Below are positions 33,650 through 43,559 of a stretch of 64,000 nucleotides of DNA, piece after piece (positions within the stretch are counted from its first letter, which is position 1; each line of letters opens with the position of its first letter). The position numbers were made by a program, and so were the translations under genes. This DNA is from Rivularia sp. PCC 7116 (GTDB taxonomy: Bacteria > Cyanobacteriota > Cyanobacteriia > Cyanobacteriales > Nostocaceae), in assembly GCF_000316665.1 (NCBI RefSeq), contig NC_019678.1, positions 2,356,001 to 2,420,000 of the forward strand. Reading direction: 5' to 3'. The notes below the pieces were generated by a model, which saw only the letters and a list, made by a program, of their open reading frames with translations, did not search any database and was not told the DNA's origin.

Positions 33650-34879
33650 ATGCAAACCCTGCCAACACCAACAACAACTAATACGGCATCTACGACTCCC
33701 GCTTTTGAAACCACTATCAAGCGGCGTAAAACCCGTCCTGTAAAGGTCGGGGATGTAACTATCGGGGGAGGATACCCGGTGGTGGTGCAATCGATGATTA
33801 ATGAGGATACTCTCGATATTGACGGTTCGGTTGCGGCTATCCGTCGCTTACACGAAATCGGCTGCGAGATTGTCCGAGTTACCGTGCCCAGTATGGCTCA
33901 CGCTAGAGCTTTATCAGAAATTAAACAAAAGTTAAAGCAAACTTACCAAGATGTGCCCATTGTTGCCGACGTACATCATAATGGCATGAAAATTGCTTTG
34001 GAAGTTGCCAAGCATATTGAAAAGGTACGAATTAACCCAGGGTTGTATGTTTTTGAAAAGCCAGATGCCAATCGAACTGAATATACTAAAACTGAATTCG
34101 ACGAAATTGGCGATAAAATTGCCGATACTCTCAAACCTTTGGTAATTTCTCTGCGCGATCAGGGGAAAGCCATGCGAATCGGCGTTAACCACGGTTCCCT
34201 TGCCGAACGAATGCTGTTTACCTATGGCGATACTCCCGAAGGAATGGTGGAGTCAGCGCTAGAATTTATTCGTATTTGTGAATCTTTAGATTTTCATAAT
34301 ATAGTAATTTCACTTAAGGCTTCGCGGGTACCGGTAATGTTAGCTGCATACCGGTTGATGGCACAAAGAATGGATGCTGAAGGTATGGATTATCCCTTGC
34401 ATCTAGGTGTTACTGAAGCCGGTGATGGGGAATACGGACGAATTAAATCAACTGCGGGAATTGCGACTTTATTAGCCGATGGCATTGGCGATACAATTCG
34501 GGTATCTTTAACAGAATCGCCGGAAAAAGAAATTCCAGTTTGCTATAGTATTTTGCAGGCTTTGGGATTGCGGAAGACAATGGTCGAATACGTCGCTTGT
34601 CCTTCTTGCGGTCGCACTTTATTCAATTTAGAAGAAGTGCTGCACAAAGTTCGCGAAGCAACCAGTCATCTCACGGGATTGGATATTGCGGTTATGGGTT
34701 GCATCGTCAATGGTCCTGGAGAAATGGCTGATGCCGATTATGGCTATGTCGGTAAAACTCCCGGCTTTATATCGCTTTACAGGGGTCGAGAAGAAATTAA
34801 AAAAGTTCCTGAAGATAAAGGCGTAGAAGAATTGATAAACTTGATCAAAGCTGACGAACGTTGGGTAGAACCAGATTAA
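33650..34879 (+). CDS. ispG: 4-hydroxy-3-methylbut-2-enyl diphosphate synthase
   Basis: A 409-residue IspG (GcpE), the 4Fe-4S enzyme that converts MEcPP to HMBPP, the next-to-last MEP pathway step. Motifs: [26 protein letters not shown] at the N-terminus and cluster ligands in ACPSCGRT and [17 protein letters not shown]. In photosynthetic organisms it takes electrons from ferredoxin. The ATG at 33650 is followed by about 20 variable Thr-rich residues. A C-terminal protease gene follows at 175 bp on the same strand. Confidence 0.96.
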   Translation: MQTLPTPTTTNTASTTPAFETTIKRRKTRPVKVGDVTIGGGYPVVVQSMINEDTLDIDGSVAAIRRLHEIGCEIVRVTVPSMAHARALSEIKQKLKQTYQDVPIVADVHHNGMKIALEVAKHIEKVRINPGLYVFEKPDANRTEYTKTEFDEIGDKIADTLKPLVISLRDQGKAMRIGVNHGSLAERMLFTYGDTPEGMVESALEFIRICESLDFHNIVISLKASRVPVMLAAYRLMAQRMDAEGMDYPLHLGVTEAGDGEYGRIKSTAGIATLLADGIGDTIRVSLTESPEKEIPVCYSILQALGLRKTMVEYVACPSCGRTLFNLEEVLHKVREATSHLTGLDIAVMGCIVNGPGEMADADYGYVGKTPGFISLYRGREEIKKVPEDKGVEELINLIKADERWVEPD

Positions 34880-35053
34880 ACAAACAAAAACTTTGTAGAT
34901 CAAAAATCTTGCTAGTTTTGTGCTGTTTTGCAAAGCTAGCCGGATTAATGTAAAAATTTACCGAAATAACAAATTATGCTCGGTCTTTACAGTGGTAGGC
35001 TGTGTTAGATTGAGCATACTGACTATGTAAATTCAGTCTGGCACAGCTGTAAT

Positions 35054-36340
35054 ATGGTGATTTCAAGAAGTGGACTTGTTCTGGGTGCTACTGCCGTGAC
35101 GCTTTCAACGATTGCTGTCGCAGGTCTTGGCATTCATTCACAAGGACAAGCCTTATTTAAAGAAAGTCCTAAAGAGATAGTAGATGAAGTTTGGCAAATT
35201 ATTTACCGCCAATACGTAGATGGTACGTTCAATCAAGTCGATTGGCAGGCTGTTCGTAAAGAGTACTTAAATAAAAAATACACTGACAAGCAGCAAGCTT
35301 ATAAATCCATCCGGGAAATGCTTAAAAAGCTGGATGACCCCTATACCCGGTTTATGGACCCCAAAGAGTTCAAGAACATGCAGGTGGATACTTCTGGGGA
35401 ACTAACTGGTGTTGGTATCACTATTGGTCTTGATGAGGAAACTAAGAAGTTAACCGTTATTGCACCATTAGAAGATACTCCAGCGTTTAAAGCCGGTATT
35501 TTGGCGAAAGATGTCATTACTAAAATTGATGGCAAAAGCACCGAGGGAATGGATACCAGTGAAGCGGTAACTTTAATTAGAGGAGAACCTGGAAGTAAAG
35601 TTAAGTTAACTATTTCTCGTAATGGTAAGGAAAAAGATTATTTAATTACCCGAGCAAAAATCGAAATTCATCCGGTTGATTATTCTGTCAAACAAACTCC
35701 TGCTGGTAAAACTGGCTACATTCGTCTCAAGACCTTCAGCGCTAATGCTTCAAAGGAAATGCGCGAAGCTATTAGAGATTTGGAGAAGAAAAACGTTGAC
35801 GGCTACGTTCTGGATTTACGTAACAATCCAGGCGGTTTATTATTCTCTAGTATCGAAATTGCCAGGATGTGGCTTAAGGATGGTACGATTGTTTCCACCA
35901 TTGACCGCAAGGGAGTTGTAGAGAAAGAAGCAGCAAACGGGCGATCGCTCACGGAAAAGCCATTAGTAGTTTTGGTTGATAAGGGAAGTGCTAGTGCGAG
36001 TGAAATCCTTTCCGGTGCGTTGCAAGATAATAAGCGTGCTGTTTTAGTCGGTAGCAAGACTTTTGGTAAAGGTTTGGTACAGTCGGTGCGTCCCCTTTAT
36101 GATGGTTCCGGCGTTGCAGTTACGATTGCTAAATATCATACCCCCAGCGGTAAAGATATCAATAAAGCCGGGATTAAACCAGATATAAAAGTTGAGTTGA
36201 GCGACGAACAACGACAGAAATTGTGGCTCAAGCAACGCGATAGACTAGCTACCTTAAAAGATCCCCAATATGCTAAAGCTATAGAACAATTGAAGAAGGA
36301 AATTGCTGCAAAAGGCAATATTAGAGCGGAGAAAAAATAG
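35054..36340 (+). CDS. Carboxyl-terminal processing protease (Ctp family, S41)
   Basis: A 428-residue S41 protease. An N-terminal hydrophobic signal or anchor (GLVLGATAVTLSTIAVAGLG) is followed by a PDZ domain (about residues 105-185) and a catalytic domain with the Ser in DKGSASASEILSG and the Lys in SKTFGKGLVQS. Cyanobacterial Ctp enzymes include CtpA, which removes the D1 C-terminal extension in the thylakoid lumen, and CtpB/CtpC relatives; I cannot say which this is. It follows ispG closely, on the same strand. Confidence 0.93.
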   Translation: MVISRSGLVLGATAVTLSTIAVAGLGIHSQGQALFKESPKEIVDEVWQIIYRQYVDGTFNQVDWQAVRKEYLNKKYTDKQQAYKSIREMLKKLDDPYTRFMDPKEFKNMQVDTSGELTGVGITIGLDEETKKLTVIAPLEDTPAFKAGILAKDVITKIDGKSTEGMDTSEAVTLIRGEPGSKVKLTISRNGKEKDYLITRAKIEIHPVDYSVKQTPAGKTGYIRLKTFSANASKEMREAIRDLEKKNVDGYVLDLRNNPGGLLFSSIEIARMWLKDGTIVSTIDRKGVVEKEAANGRSLTEKPLVVLVDKGSASASEILSGALQDNKRAVLVGSKTFGKGLVQSVRPLYDGSGVAVTIAKYHTPSGKDINKAGIKPDIKVELSDEQRQKLWLKQRDRLATLKDPQYAKAIEQLKKEIAAKGNIRAEKK

Positions 36341-36349
36341 ATCTCAGAT

Positions 36350-36382
36350 GTAGAGACGGAGCGACCTGCTGCGTCTCTACAT
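36350..36382. repeat. TGTAGAGACG palindromic repeat
   Basis: TGTAGAGACG / CGTCTCTACA inverted repeat after the protease gene; it may also act as a transcription end. Confidence 0.65.
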
Positions 36383-36494
36383 GAGTTAGGATTTGGATAA
36401 AGTTGTTCTTATGATTTATGTGCCAGAAGGAAATTACATCTTCTCTTGAAGTAAGTTAAGAACTCTCAATTCCTAACTGTTAACTATTAACTCC

Positions 36495-36680
36495 TTATGC
36501 TGGCTCACATTTACCAGTTCTAATTAATCCGATACGACGAGATATTGCTTCTTCCTTTGAACTAAAAACCCCCCATTTTTCAATAATTTGTTTATCGTCT
36601 CCAGATGCTAGTTCGCTGGAGACGATTTCGCATTTTTGCGAGGGGCGTTTGATAATGTACCAGCCTTGTAGTGATTCCAT
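36495..36680 (-). CDS. Short conserved-type hypothetical protein
   Basis: A 61-residue protein, MESLQGWYIIKRPSQKCEIV ... SRRIGLIRTGKCEPA. The pattern WYIIKRP, W-GVFSSKEEAI, RRIGLIR-GKC looks like a small soluble cyanobacterial protein family of unknown function. No membrane segment. It is preceded by about 100 bp of AT-rich DNA downstream of the prohibitin gene on the same strand. Confidence 0.6.
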   Translation of the reverse strand: MESLQGWYIIKRPSQKCEIVSSELASGDDKQIIEKWGVFSSKEEAISRRIGLIRTGKCEPA

Positions 36681-36776
36681 AAACTAATGCAAGAATTTCA
36701 ATTTTTGAGTTTTATAGCAAATTTCAGTTGAGTTAACTACACATTAAACCTCACCCAAATGGGAATCCTTTAATTT

Positions 36777-37670
36777 TCAAGGTTTTGTATTTGCCGACTC
36801 TTGTAATAAGATAGGCATTCCACCTTTACCGTCACCAATCATAATAATTTTAGAGTTAGGAGATTGAGCTAGCTTTTCTGTTGCTTCAATCCTCCGCAAC
36901 TGCAATACTTGATTTGTAAGTCCGTCGGATATAATTTTCTGGGCATCCGCAATACCTTTGGCTTCAATCCGTTTGCGTTCAGCTTCTTGGCGCTGTTTTT
37001 CCAAAACAAACTTCATTCGCTGATTTTCTTGTTCGGCTTTTAGCTTCTCTTGAATTGCTTGTTGGATTGTATCAGGCATTTTCACGTTACGTAACAAAGC
37101 TTCCTCAACTACAAAACCTAAAGGCAATAATTCCTTGGTGAGTTGTTCGTTTATTCTGCGAGCAACTTCTTGACGCTTAATAGAGTAAATAGCGTTTGCT
37201 GGGTATTGAGCGACAATGGAACGGATAGTAGAGCGAAATCGAGAAATTACCAATTGTGTTTCGCTGGTTCCAATAGTTTTGTATACAGTTGCGGCTTTTT
37301 GTGGGTCAAGTTTGTATTGTAAACTGACATCAAGATTGAGATTTAAACCTTCTTGAGAACTTGCGTCAACGTTTTCCAAGATATCTTTCAAGCGAGTAGA
37401 AAAATTCCGAGTTTTAGTAAAAGGGTTAACCAAGTTTACGCCGGGATTCAGGCTTTTATCGGAGACTCTACCGAATAAATTTGCAACACCAATATTACCG
37501 GGAGGAACGATGACTAAAGCTCTGGAAATTGAAGCAATAGTGGCAACAATCCCAATTAATGCAGCAACTGCCCGTATTGCTAAACGATTTCTTTCGTCAT
37601 CAACTTTACCGGAATTGAGATAAACAAGGGTTGCAATTAAGGTAGCTAAAAGAGAGATAATAAAACTCAT
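36777..37670 (-). CDS. Prohibitin-family (SPFH / band 7) membrane protein
   Basis: A 297-residue protein with an N-terminal hydrophobic segment (residues about 2-20, and a second near 31-55) followed by the SPFH domain (VIVPPGNIGVANLFGRVSDKSLNPG) and a coiled-coil tail (EKLKAEQENQRMKFVLEKQRQEAERKRIEAKG). Prohibitins form ring assemblies in membranes and steady other proteins or proteases; cyanobacterial homologues lie in plasma or thylakoid membranes. The exact role here is not known. Confidence 0.92.
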   Translation of the reverse strand: MSFIISLLATLIATLVYLNSGKVDDERNRLAIRAVAALIGIVATIASISRALVIVPPGNIGVANLFGRVSDKSLNPGVNLVNPFTKTRNFSTRLKDILENVDASSQEGLNLNLDVSLQYKLDPQKAATVYKTIGTSETQLVISRFRSTIRSIVAQYPANAIYSIKRQEVARRINEQLTKELLPLGFVVEEALLRNVKMPDTIQQAIQEKLKAEQENQRMKFVLEKQRQEAERKRIEAKGIADAQKIISDGLTNQVLQLRRIEATEKLAQSPNSKIIMIGDGKGGMPILLQESANTKP

Positions 37671-38267
37671 AATTTTTTTGAAATAATTATTTTAGAGACT
37701 TCTACATATATATCTGCTTATATTTATATTTTTATGATTTTGAGTTTAAATTTAAATTTTTATTTTCGATATTATTAAATTTTAATGAACTTTTGTGGAG
37801 AGCAAAATTATATTTTAGTAATAACACTCATTTCTTTTTTCCAAATATAATAATGTTAGAAGAAAAAATCTTATATCTGCCAAAAAAATAGCGTTCTAGC
37901 ACAGCTTATCTTGATACAGGATTTACGCAAACCTAAATTGTTACTAATATAGCAACGCATTGTAGGTAAGCATTCACGGATAGAGGATGTTTGAAAAGTA
38001 TTATGTTTGAACTCCAAGTATCGCAAACCTAACCCCCTTGCCCCTACCCTTGTCAAAAAAAACTTTTACAGCTAACGCTGCGCTACGCGAACAGCAAACC
38101 CTATTTACGGTGCGTTGCACGCAACAAGTAACACATTACGAAAGAAAAAATTGTTGCCAGGAATTAATTACTGGCAACAATAACAAAAATGGAATGTAGT
38201 TTCCCAACGTTAGGTCGAAAACGAAGCAGTCAGGATTTATGGAATCGACTAATAGACTAATTGAAAA
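37671..38267. repeat. Repeat-rich intergenic region
   Basis: About 600 bp. It holds a degenerate half MITE end (CAGGATTTACGCAA, near 37918), a TGTTTGAAAAGTAT copy near 37985, and at 38051-38103 a 53-bp repeat (TTGTCAAAAAAAACTTTTAC ... GCAAACCCT) with an inverted copy at 42421-42473. No gene is supported. Confidence 0.75.
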
Positions 38268-40340
38268 TTACTTACCGTTACTATTGCTGTTATTATTAGC
38301 ATCGCTGTAACTAGCAAGAATTCTGTCGGCAAGTTTATCGGGGACTTCTTGTAAATGGTCGTATTCCCAATTGAAAGAACCTACTCCTAGAGTTTGCGAT
38401 CGCAACTCTATAATAAAATTTTGCATTTCGGATTGTGGTAGATACCCGACAACATTATCCCAACCTTGCCAGTTGTTAATGGCTTCATAAGCTAAAATTT
38501 GTCCGCGTCTACCGCTTAATAATTGCAGTACTTTAGAAGTAAATTCGTTAGGGGTTTTTACCTGCAAGCGGACAATTGGTTCTAACAGCGTGGGTTTGCA
38601 TTCCGACATTCCGGTTTGCATTGCTTGCCTTGCTGCTAATTTAAAAGCTTGTTCGGAACTATCAACGTTGTGGTAGGAACCGTTGGTTAAAGTTACCGAT
38701 ACGTCTACTACGGGAAAACCCAGAGGACCATGTTCTAAAGATTCTCTGACACCCATTTCGACACCGGGGATGTATTGCTTGGGAACCACACCACCAACTA
38801 TACTTTCACCAAATTGAAAACCTTCTCCTCTTGGTAAAGGTTGAATGTTTAAATAAACATCGCCAAATTGTCCGTGTCCGCCACTTTGATGTTTGTAGCG
38901 TCCGCGGATTGATGAAGCTGTTTTACGAATGGTTTCTTTATAAGGTACTTTGGGTAAATGGGTAGACATGGGAAGGTTATATTTACACCGCAGTCTATCA
39001 AGAGAAACTTGTAAATGAATTTCTCCTTGTCCCCAAAGAATTACTTCATGGGTGTCACCATGTTGTTCCCAAGCCAAACTTACATCTTCTTCTAATAACT
39101 TAGTTAACGCACTGCTCAATTTGACTTCATCATTACGTTTTTCGGTGACGATAGCTAAAGCGTAAACTGGTTCTAAGCGTTCGACTCGCGGCAATTCAAT
39201 TTGCGAATCACGAGTTAAAGTATCGCCGGTTTTGATTCCTTCCAAACGAGTTAAAGCAACAATTTCACCAGAGGAAGCTGTATTTATATGTTGTTGATGC
39301 TGTCCTAGCAAACGATACATGCTACCGACACGAATACCGTTGAGAGTCATGCCTTCGGATAAATTTCCTTGCCATATCCGTACTAAGGAAAGTTTACCGC
39401 CTTGGGGAGTGTAATAAGTTTTTAATACTTGAGCTATGGGAGTATCGGAATTTTTGTCGTTACTTAAACAATTTAAATTATCTAAACGTCGTTTTGCAGT
39501 AGTTTGAGGCTCGGGGGCTTCTTTTAATAACGCTGACAACAGCGGGCGTACCCCATAATCTTGTTCTGCAACTCCGAAAAATACTGGTACAACTAAATCA
39601 GAACCCAAATCTAGTTTTAAATCTTTGATTATCTCCTCTTGGTTGGGTTCGATATCTTCTAAAAGTTCTTCAAGTAAATGGTCATCAAAATCTGCTAGAG
39701 TTTCGAGCATTTCTTCCCTAGCAGCATGTTCTTCTGCTTTTAATGCTTCTGGAAATGGAACTATATCGGCAGCAGCACCGGAATGATAATGATATGCTTT
39801 TTCGCTGACTAAATCGATAAATCCAATTAAATTTTCTTTTCGTAAAATTGGATACTGATGCGCTACTAAAGGACGGCTAGAAACGGCTTTAAGCGCATTC
39901 AAAATTTCTAAAACATGGATATTTGCTTTATCCATTTTATTCACAAACACCAAATGGGGAATTTCCCAATCATCGAGAAATTTAAATAATGGTGCTAAAG
40001 TTAAAACTTTTTCAGTTACGGGTTCGCAAACGACAATTGCAGCATCAACACCGATAAGAGCATTGTAAGTTTCTTGAGCAAATTCTACAGAACCGGGAGT
40101 GTCAATAAACGTAAAATCAACATCCTGGAATTGAGTACTTGCCGCACTTACTTCTACACTCATTTGACGCTCTCGCGCCTGTGGAGAATTATCGCTTATC
40201 GTGTTACCATCCTTAACGCTACCCTTGCGAGAAATCGCCTCTGTAACGAACAATAAGCTTTCGACTAACGTAGTCTTTCCGCTTAAATAAGGACCGACGA
40301 TTGCAATCGAATGCAAACCCGTTCTAACTTTTTCAGTCAT
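38268..40340 (-). CDS. Elongation factor G-like protein (EF-G paralogue)
   Basis: A 690-residue translational GTPase. The P-loop GPYLSGKTTL, switch region ERQMSVEVSA, DTPGSVEFA and NKMDKANIH are present, followed by EF-G domains II-V (QSGGHGQFGDVYLNIQPL, ESLEHGPLGFPVVDVSVTL). Cyanobacteria carry a standard fusA plus such diverged paralogues; the function of the paralogue is not settled. The start is the ATG at 40340, which has a near-perfect AAGGAGG 6 bp upstream; a longer frame starts 12 codons earlier without such a signal. The C-terminus is Asn/Ser rich (SDANNNSNSNGK). Confidence 0.9.
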   Translation of the reverse strand: MTEKVRTGLHSIAIVGPYLSGKTTLVESLLFVTEAISRKGSVKDGNTISDNSPQARERQMSVEVSAASTQFQDVDFTFIDTPGSVEFAQETYNALIGVDAAIVVCEPVTEKVLTLAPLFKFLDDWEIPHLVFVNKMDKANIHVLEILNALKAVSSRPLVAHQYPILRKENLIGFIDLVSEKAYHYHSGAAADIVPFPEALKAEEHAAREEMLETLADFDDHLLEELLEDIEPNQEEIIKDLKLDLGSDLVVPVFFGVAEQDYGVRPLLSALLKEAPEPQTTAKRRLDNLNCLSNDKNSDTPIAQVLKTYYTPQGGKLSLVRIWQGNLSEGMTLNGIRVGSMYRLLGQHQQHINTASSGEIVALTRLEGIKTGDTLTRDSQIELPRVERLEPVYALAIVTEKRNDEVKLSSALTKLLEEDVSLAWEQHGDTHEVILWGQGEIHLQVSLDRLRCKYNLPMSTHLPKVPYKETIRKTASSIRGRYKHQSGGHGQFGDVYLNIQPLPRGEGFQFGESIVGGVVPKQYIPGVEMGVRESLEHGPLGFPVVDVSVTLTNGSYHNVDSSEQAFKLAARQAMQTGMSECKPTLLEPIVRLQVKTPNEFTSKVLQLLSGRRGQILAYEAINNWQGWDNVVGYLPQSEMQNFIIELRSQTLGVGSFNWEYDHLQEVPDKLADRILASYSDANNNSNSNGK

Positions 40341-40683
40341 AAAAACCTCCTTCACGGTTTCGCTGGCTCGCGGCACCGCAGTATGATCGCTTATTTATTC
40401 AACGATTATCCTGCACTTAATTTCTTCCACCTCGACTTGTAAAGCGCTACTACAAGAATCGTATTGTCTATTAAAAATAATTTAAAGAAAAATAAAAAAA
40501 AGACAACATTTACATATAAAATTAAACTTTTATAAACAAGTTTAGTTGCAGTAACACAGGGTGTTGATGGATTTTAGGTTTTGGATTGACCATTAAAGCT
40601 AAAACGACAGTTTAATAACTAAACCAGAATCTAAAATTTAGTATTGGTTCGGTCAAATTAAATCGTTACTAAGGAGAGAATCC
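40341..40683. other. Divergent promoter region, EF-G paralogue / TPR protein
   Basis: About 340 bp. The strong Shine-Dalgarno of the EF-G paralogue lies at 40347-40353 (CCTCCTT on the plus strand), and AAGGAGAGAAT lies just before the TPR gene. The middle is AT-rich with no repeat recognised. Confidence 0.6.
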
Positions 40684-41628
40684 ATGAACAAATTGCTTTA
40701 TAAATATCCGCTAGGTGCGTTTTTGAGTGCAATCTTTTTAAGCATAAATATTGCCTCTGCATCTGCTAATGAAGGTTATAAGTATAGCTTTGACCCCGTG
40801 CCGCAAAAGATAGCGCAATATACCCGCAACACCGCTACAACTTATTTAAACCAGGGTTTGCAATTAATCCAGACGGGAAGACCGCAAGACGCAATTAACG
40901 CTTTTAAACAAGCCATTCAGTTAGACCCTTCTTTAGCTCCAGCCTATTACAATTTAGGATTAGCGCTGCGGCAAGTGGGACAGTTACAACCGGCTGCGGA
41001 TGCTTTTTATCAAGCTACTCGAGTTAACCCCAAGTTTGCTTTAGCTTATGCAAACTTAGGTGGTGCTTTACTTGAAGGAAATAACCTTGGGCAAGCGGAA
41101 AATTATTTACAGCGTTCTTTAGAAATAGATTCTAAATTAGGAGTTGCTTACTACAATCTTGGTTTACTCCACCAGCAAAAAGAAGACTGTAGTAAAGCAG
41201 TTAAATCTTTTAGAAAAGCGATGAAATATAGCAACAAAGCACCAGAGCCAGCTTATCAAATTGGATTATGCTATATGCAAGAGCGTAAATTTAAAAGAGC
41301 TAAAACTGCTTTTAATCAAGCAATAAAAATGAATCCAAAATATCCCGAAGCTCATTATAATCTCGGCTCAATTTTATATACCCAAGGCAAGCACGAACAA
41401 GCTTTAGAAGCATTTAGAAAAGCAGCCGAAGCTGACCCCGATTATCCCAGTGCTTATTACGGTGCTGGATTGGCATTTATACAAATGAAGCAATTTCCCG
41501 ATGCCATGCGTGTCTTACAATATGCTAGGGATTTATTCTTAGCACAAAATAATTCTCAATGGGCTAACAATGCCGAACAGCTTATGCAGCAAGCCCAGAG
41601 TTTTACCGGCTCAATTCCTCCTCAATAA
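40684..41628 (+). CDS. Secreted TPR-repeat protein
   Basis: A 314-residue protein with a signal peptide (LSAIFLSINIASASA, cut near residue 28) and about six tetratricopeptide repeats from residue 55 on (ATTYLNQGLQLIQTGRPQDAINAFKQAIQLDPSLAPAYYNLG and successors). TPRs form helical scaffolds for protein binding in the periplasm, cell envelope or thylakoid lumen; the partner is unknown. ATG at 40684 follows AAGGAGAGAATCC. Confidence 0.9.
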   Translation: MNKLLYKYPLGAFLSAIFLSINIASASANEGYKYSFDPVPQKIAQYTRNTATTYLNQGLQLIQTGRPQDAINAFKQAIQLDPSLAPAYYNLGLALRQVGQLQPAADAFYQATRVNPKFALAYANLGGALLEGNNLGQAENYLQRSLEIDSKLGVAYYNLGLLHQQKEDCSKAVKSFRKAMKYSNKAPEPAYQIGLCYMQERKFKRAKTAFNQAIKMNPKYPEAHYNLGSILYTQGKHEQALEAFRKAAEADPDYPSAYYGAGLAFIQMKQFPDAMRVLQYARDLFLAQNNSQWANNAEQLMQQAQSFTGSIPPQ

Positions 41629-41728
41629 AAAGTTATTAATACTGCTGCTAACTTGCACGTCGTTAAGTCACAATATAAAGAATTGGTTGAACAATGGCTG
41701 GTGTGGTCTGTAGTTCACTTGGTAATTC

Positions 41729-42301
41729 ATGTCTATGTTCGTGAAAAAACGTCCCAAAAGCCAATTTCTATTGTGGAATCGTTGGTTGGACAGGAACAGA
41801 ATAGTAGCTAATATGGAGACTTTTTGTGACTTAATTGTCATTTCTCTGTGTTTTTGTTTGTTCTCCGTGATGTTAGTCAAGTTATGGGGGATATTTTACG
41901 ATGTATTGCATTCTGTTGATTACAAAGAAGTAACTGCAAAAATGCTATTTATTCTAATTCTAGTCGAGTTATTTCGACTATTAGTGGTGTATCTACAAGA
42001 GCATAGCATTGCAGTTGGAGTCGCTGTAGAAGTAACGATTGTATCTTTGCTACGAGAGGTAATAGTTCATGGTGCAATGGAAATTTCCTGGATTCAAGTA
42101 GCATCTATTTGTGGTTTATTAATAATTTTGGGTGTATTACTATTGGTGTGTGCTAAAACTCCGCACATGGATTGTATTAGCGCTAATACTAAATATTGTC
42201 CTTTTATCTATCCTGATGACGATCAAGAGTCTTCAGGAGGTTGTAATTCCCGAAGAAGTTCTTCAAATCACGATCGGGACAGAAGGCAAGTTAAAACTTA
42301 G
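41729..42301 (+). CDS. psiE: PsiE-family (phosphate-starvation-inducible) membrane protein
   Basis: A 190-residue protein with four predicted transmembrane helices (about residues 34-55, 70-88, 96-118 and 125-150) between a basic N-terminus and a Ser/Arg-rich tail. LFILILVELFRLLVVYLQEHSIAVGVAVEVTIVSLLREVIV is the family hallmark. PsiE was named for induction under phosphate starvation in E. coli; its function is not clear. A terminator follows the gene. Confidence 0.85.
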   Translation: MSMFVKKRPKSQFLLWNRWLDRNRIVANMETFCDLIVISLCFCLFSVMLVKLWGIFYDVLHSVDYKEVTAKMLFILILVELFRLLVVYLQEHSIAVGVAVEVTIVSLLREVIVHGAMEISWIQVASICGLLIILGVLLLVCAKTPHMDCISANTKYCPFIYPDDDQESSGGCNSRRSSSNHDRDRRQVKT

Positions 42302-42328
42302 CTGTAGTCGGTATTTTAATTTGAGAAA

Positions 42329-42354
42329 AACCCGTCATTGGCGGGTTTTTTTGA
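42329..42354 (+). terminator. Terminator after psiE
   Basis: AAAACCCGTC / GGCGGGTTTTTTT stem-loop with a T-run. Confidence 0.82.
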
Positions 42355-42688
42355 TTTGGGTAATTGGGCATGGGGTATGGGAAAAATGCCCATAGTTCAA
42401 TTGTCCAACGCCACATTAATTAGGGTTTGCTGTTCGCGTAGCGCAGCATTAGCTGTAAAAGTTTTCTTTGACAAGGCAAGGGGGCAGGGAGCAGGGAGCA
42501 GGGGGAAAACCAGATTGTATTTCTGAGCAAGTTAACTAAAAAGTGCAAAACTGTTAGCCAGAAGATATCATAAGCTTGCACTTGAAACAGAGAAAAAGTC
42601 TTAAAAGCCTTATGTGGTAAAGCTAATAATCTTATTCAGCAAGCTCTAATTATGAAGAATAAAAATTTGAATCATTACTTATTTCATT
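42355..42688. repeat. Dispersed repeats downstream of psiE
   Basis: STRR (TTGGGTAATTGGGCATGGGG) at 42356-42380, the 53-bp repeat inverted relative to 38051-38103 (42421-42473), and a GGGGGCAGGGAGCAGGGAGCAGGGGG repeat at 42480-42506. The last 180 bp before the next gene is unique and AT-rich. Confidence 0.8.
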
Positions 42689-43006
42689 GTGAATAAAAAA
42701 CTGATTGCTAAAGTTGCTGTTGGCTTTATAGTCGCTTATACCTTTTGCTATATTTGGATTCGATTGGGAACTAAAAGGATTGTTCATAGTACGGGAACAT
42801 CGGGTTGTAATTACGCCACTCATTTTGTCGTACCGGGAGATTCTAGCGTTATTAGTTACACGATTAATGCAAATTTGGCTTTACTGTTTACTCCTTTACG
42901 TTTGCTGGAACTGGCATACTGGAATCTAGCTCAACCTGTTGATTCCCCAATTTCAGAAGAGGATAGAAAGCTATATAAATTTGATACTTGTAAAACTAAA
43001 GTTTGA
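42689..43006 (+). CDS. Small membrane-anchored protein, tandem paralogue A
   Basis: A 105-residue protein starting with GTG at 42689. One N-terminal transmembrane segment (residues about 5-22, VAVGFIVAYTFCYIWIRLG) is followed by an extracytoplasmic part with the motif LLFTPLRLLELAYWNLAQP and EEDRKLYKFDTC. The next gene encodes a clear paralogue. The function is unknown; paired cysteines (near 40 and the C-terminus) suggest a disulfide. Confidence 0.7.
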   Translation: MNKKLIAKVAVGFIVAYTFCYIWIRLGTKRIVHSTGTSGCNYATHFVVPGDSSVISYTINANLALLFTPLRLLELAYWNLAQPVDSPISEEDRKLYKFDTCKTKV

Positions 43007-43224
43007 TATTAGCCTTTTATTTTTAACATGAAGATTTTTAGTAATTGGTAATTTTTGATGCTTGATTTTTAATTTTAATAATGTATTAGCACTTTTCTTT
43101 GATGACCATGCTGAATACAATTACAACAAATTAGATGTCTATATTCTCAGTAATTTATCCATGTAAATACGATTTTTACAGTTTTTGGGTAAAATTAGGT
43201 ACCGTATTACTGTACCTAAGTATT

Positions 43225-43536
43225 ATGAATAATAAATCTATTATCAAAATTATCGCTGCTTCGGTATCTGCTTATATTCTATGTTATGCAGTAATTCGAT
43301 TGGAGGGTAATATGATTGTTCATTACATGTCTACCGGTAGATGTGAGTACGTATATCATAGTGTTGATGCAGGTGATACTGGTTTTTTAGGTCGTCTAAT
43401 CTATGCAGTAGTAGCAGTAACATTCACTCCCCTACGTTTATTAGAAGAACAATATTGGAATACTTTTCAACCACCTGGTTCGACCATTTGGAAGGAAGAT
43501 AGAAATAGATTCGAGTCTTGTGAAAATAGAGTTTAA
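43225..43536 (+). CDS. Small membrane-anchored protein, tandem paralogue B
   Basis: A 103-residue protein (MNNKSIIKIIAASVSAYILCYAVIRLEG...), a paralogue of the preceding gene. Shared are the N-terminal helix, VxFTPLRLLEEQYWNTFQP and a C-terminal EDRNRFESC. I place the start at the ATG at 43225, matching the paralogue, and not at the upstream ATG at 43135 that would add 30 unrelated residues. Function unknown. Confidence 0.7.
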   Translation: MNNKSIIKIIAASVSAYILCYAVIRLEGNMIVHYMSTGRCEYVYHSVDAGDTGFLGRLIYAVVAVTFTPLRLLEEQYWNTFQPPGSTIWKEDRNRFESCENRV

Positions 43537-43559
43537 TTTAAACCTTTGACTTTTGTACT

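Noticed and set aside
43135-43224. N-terminal extension of paralogue B starting at 43135
   Set aside because: The extra 30 residues are absent from the paralogue, and the ATG at 43225 aligns with it.
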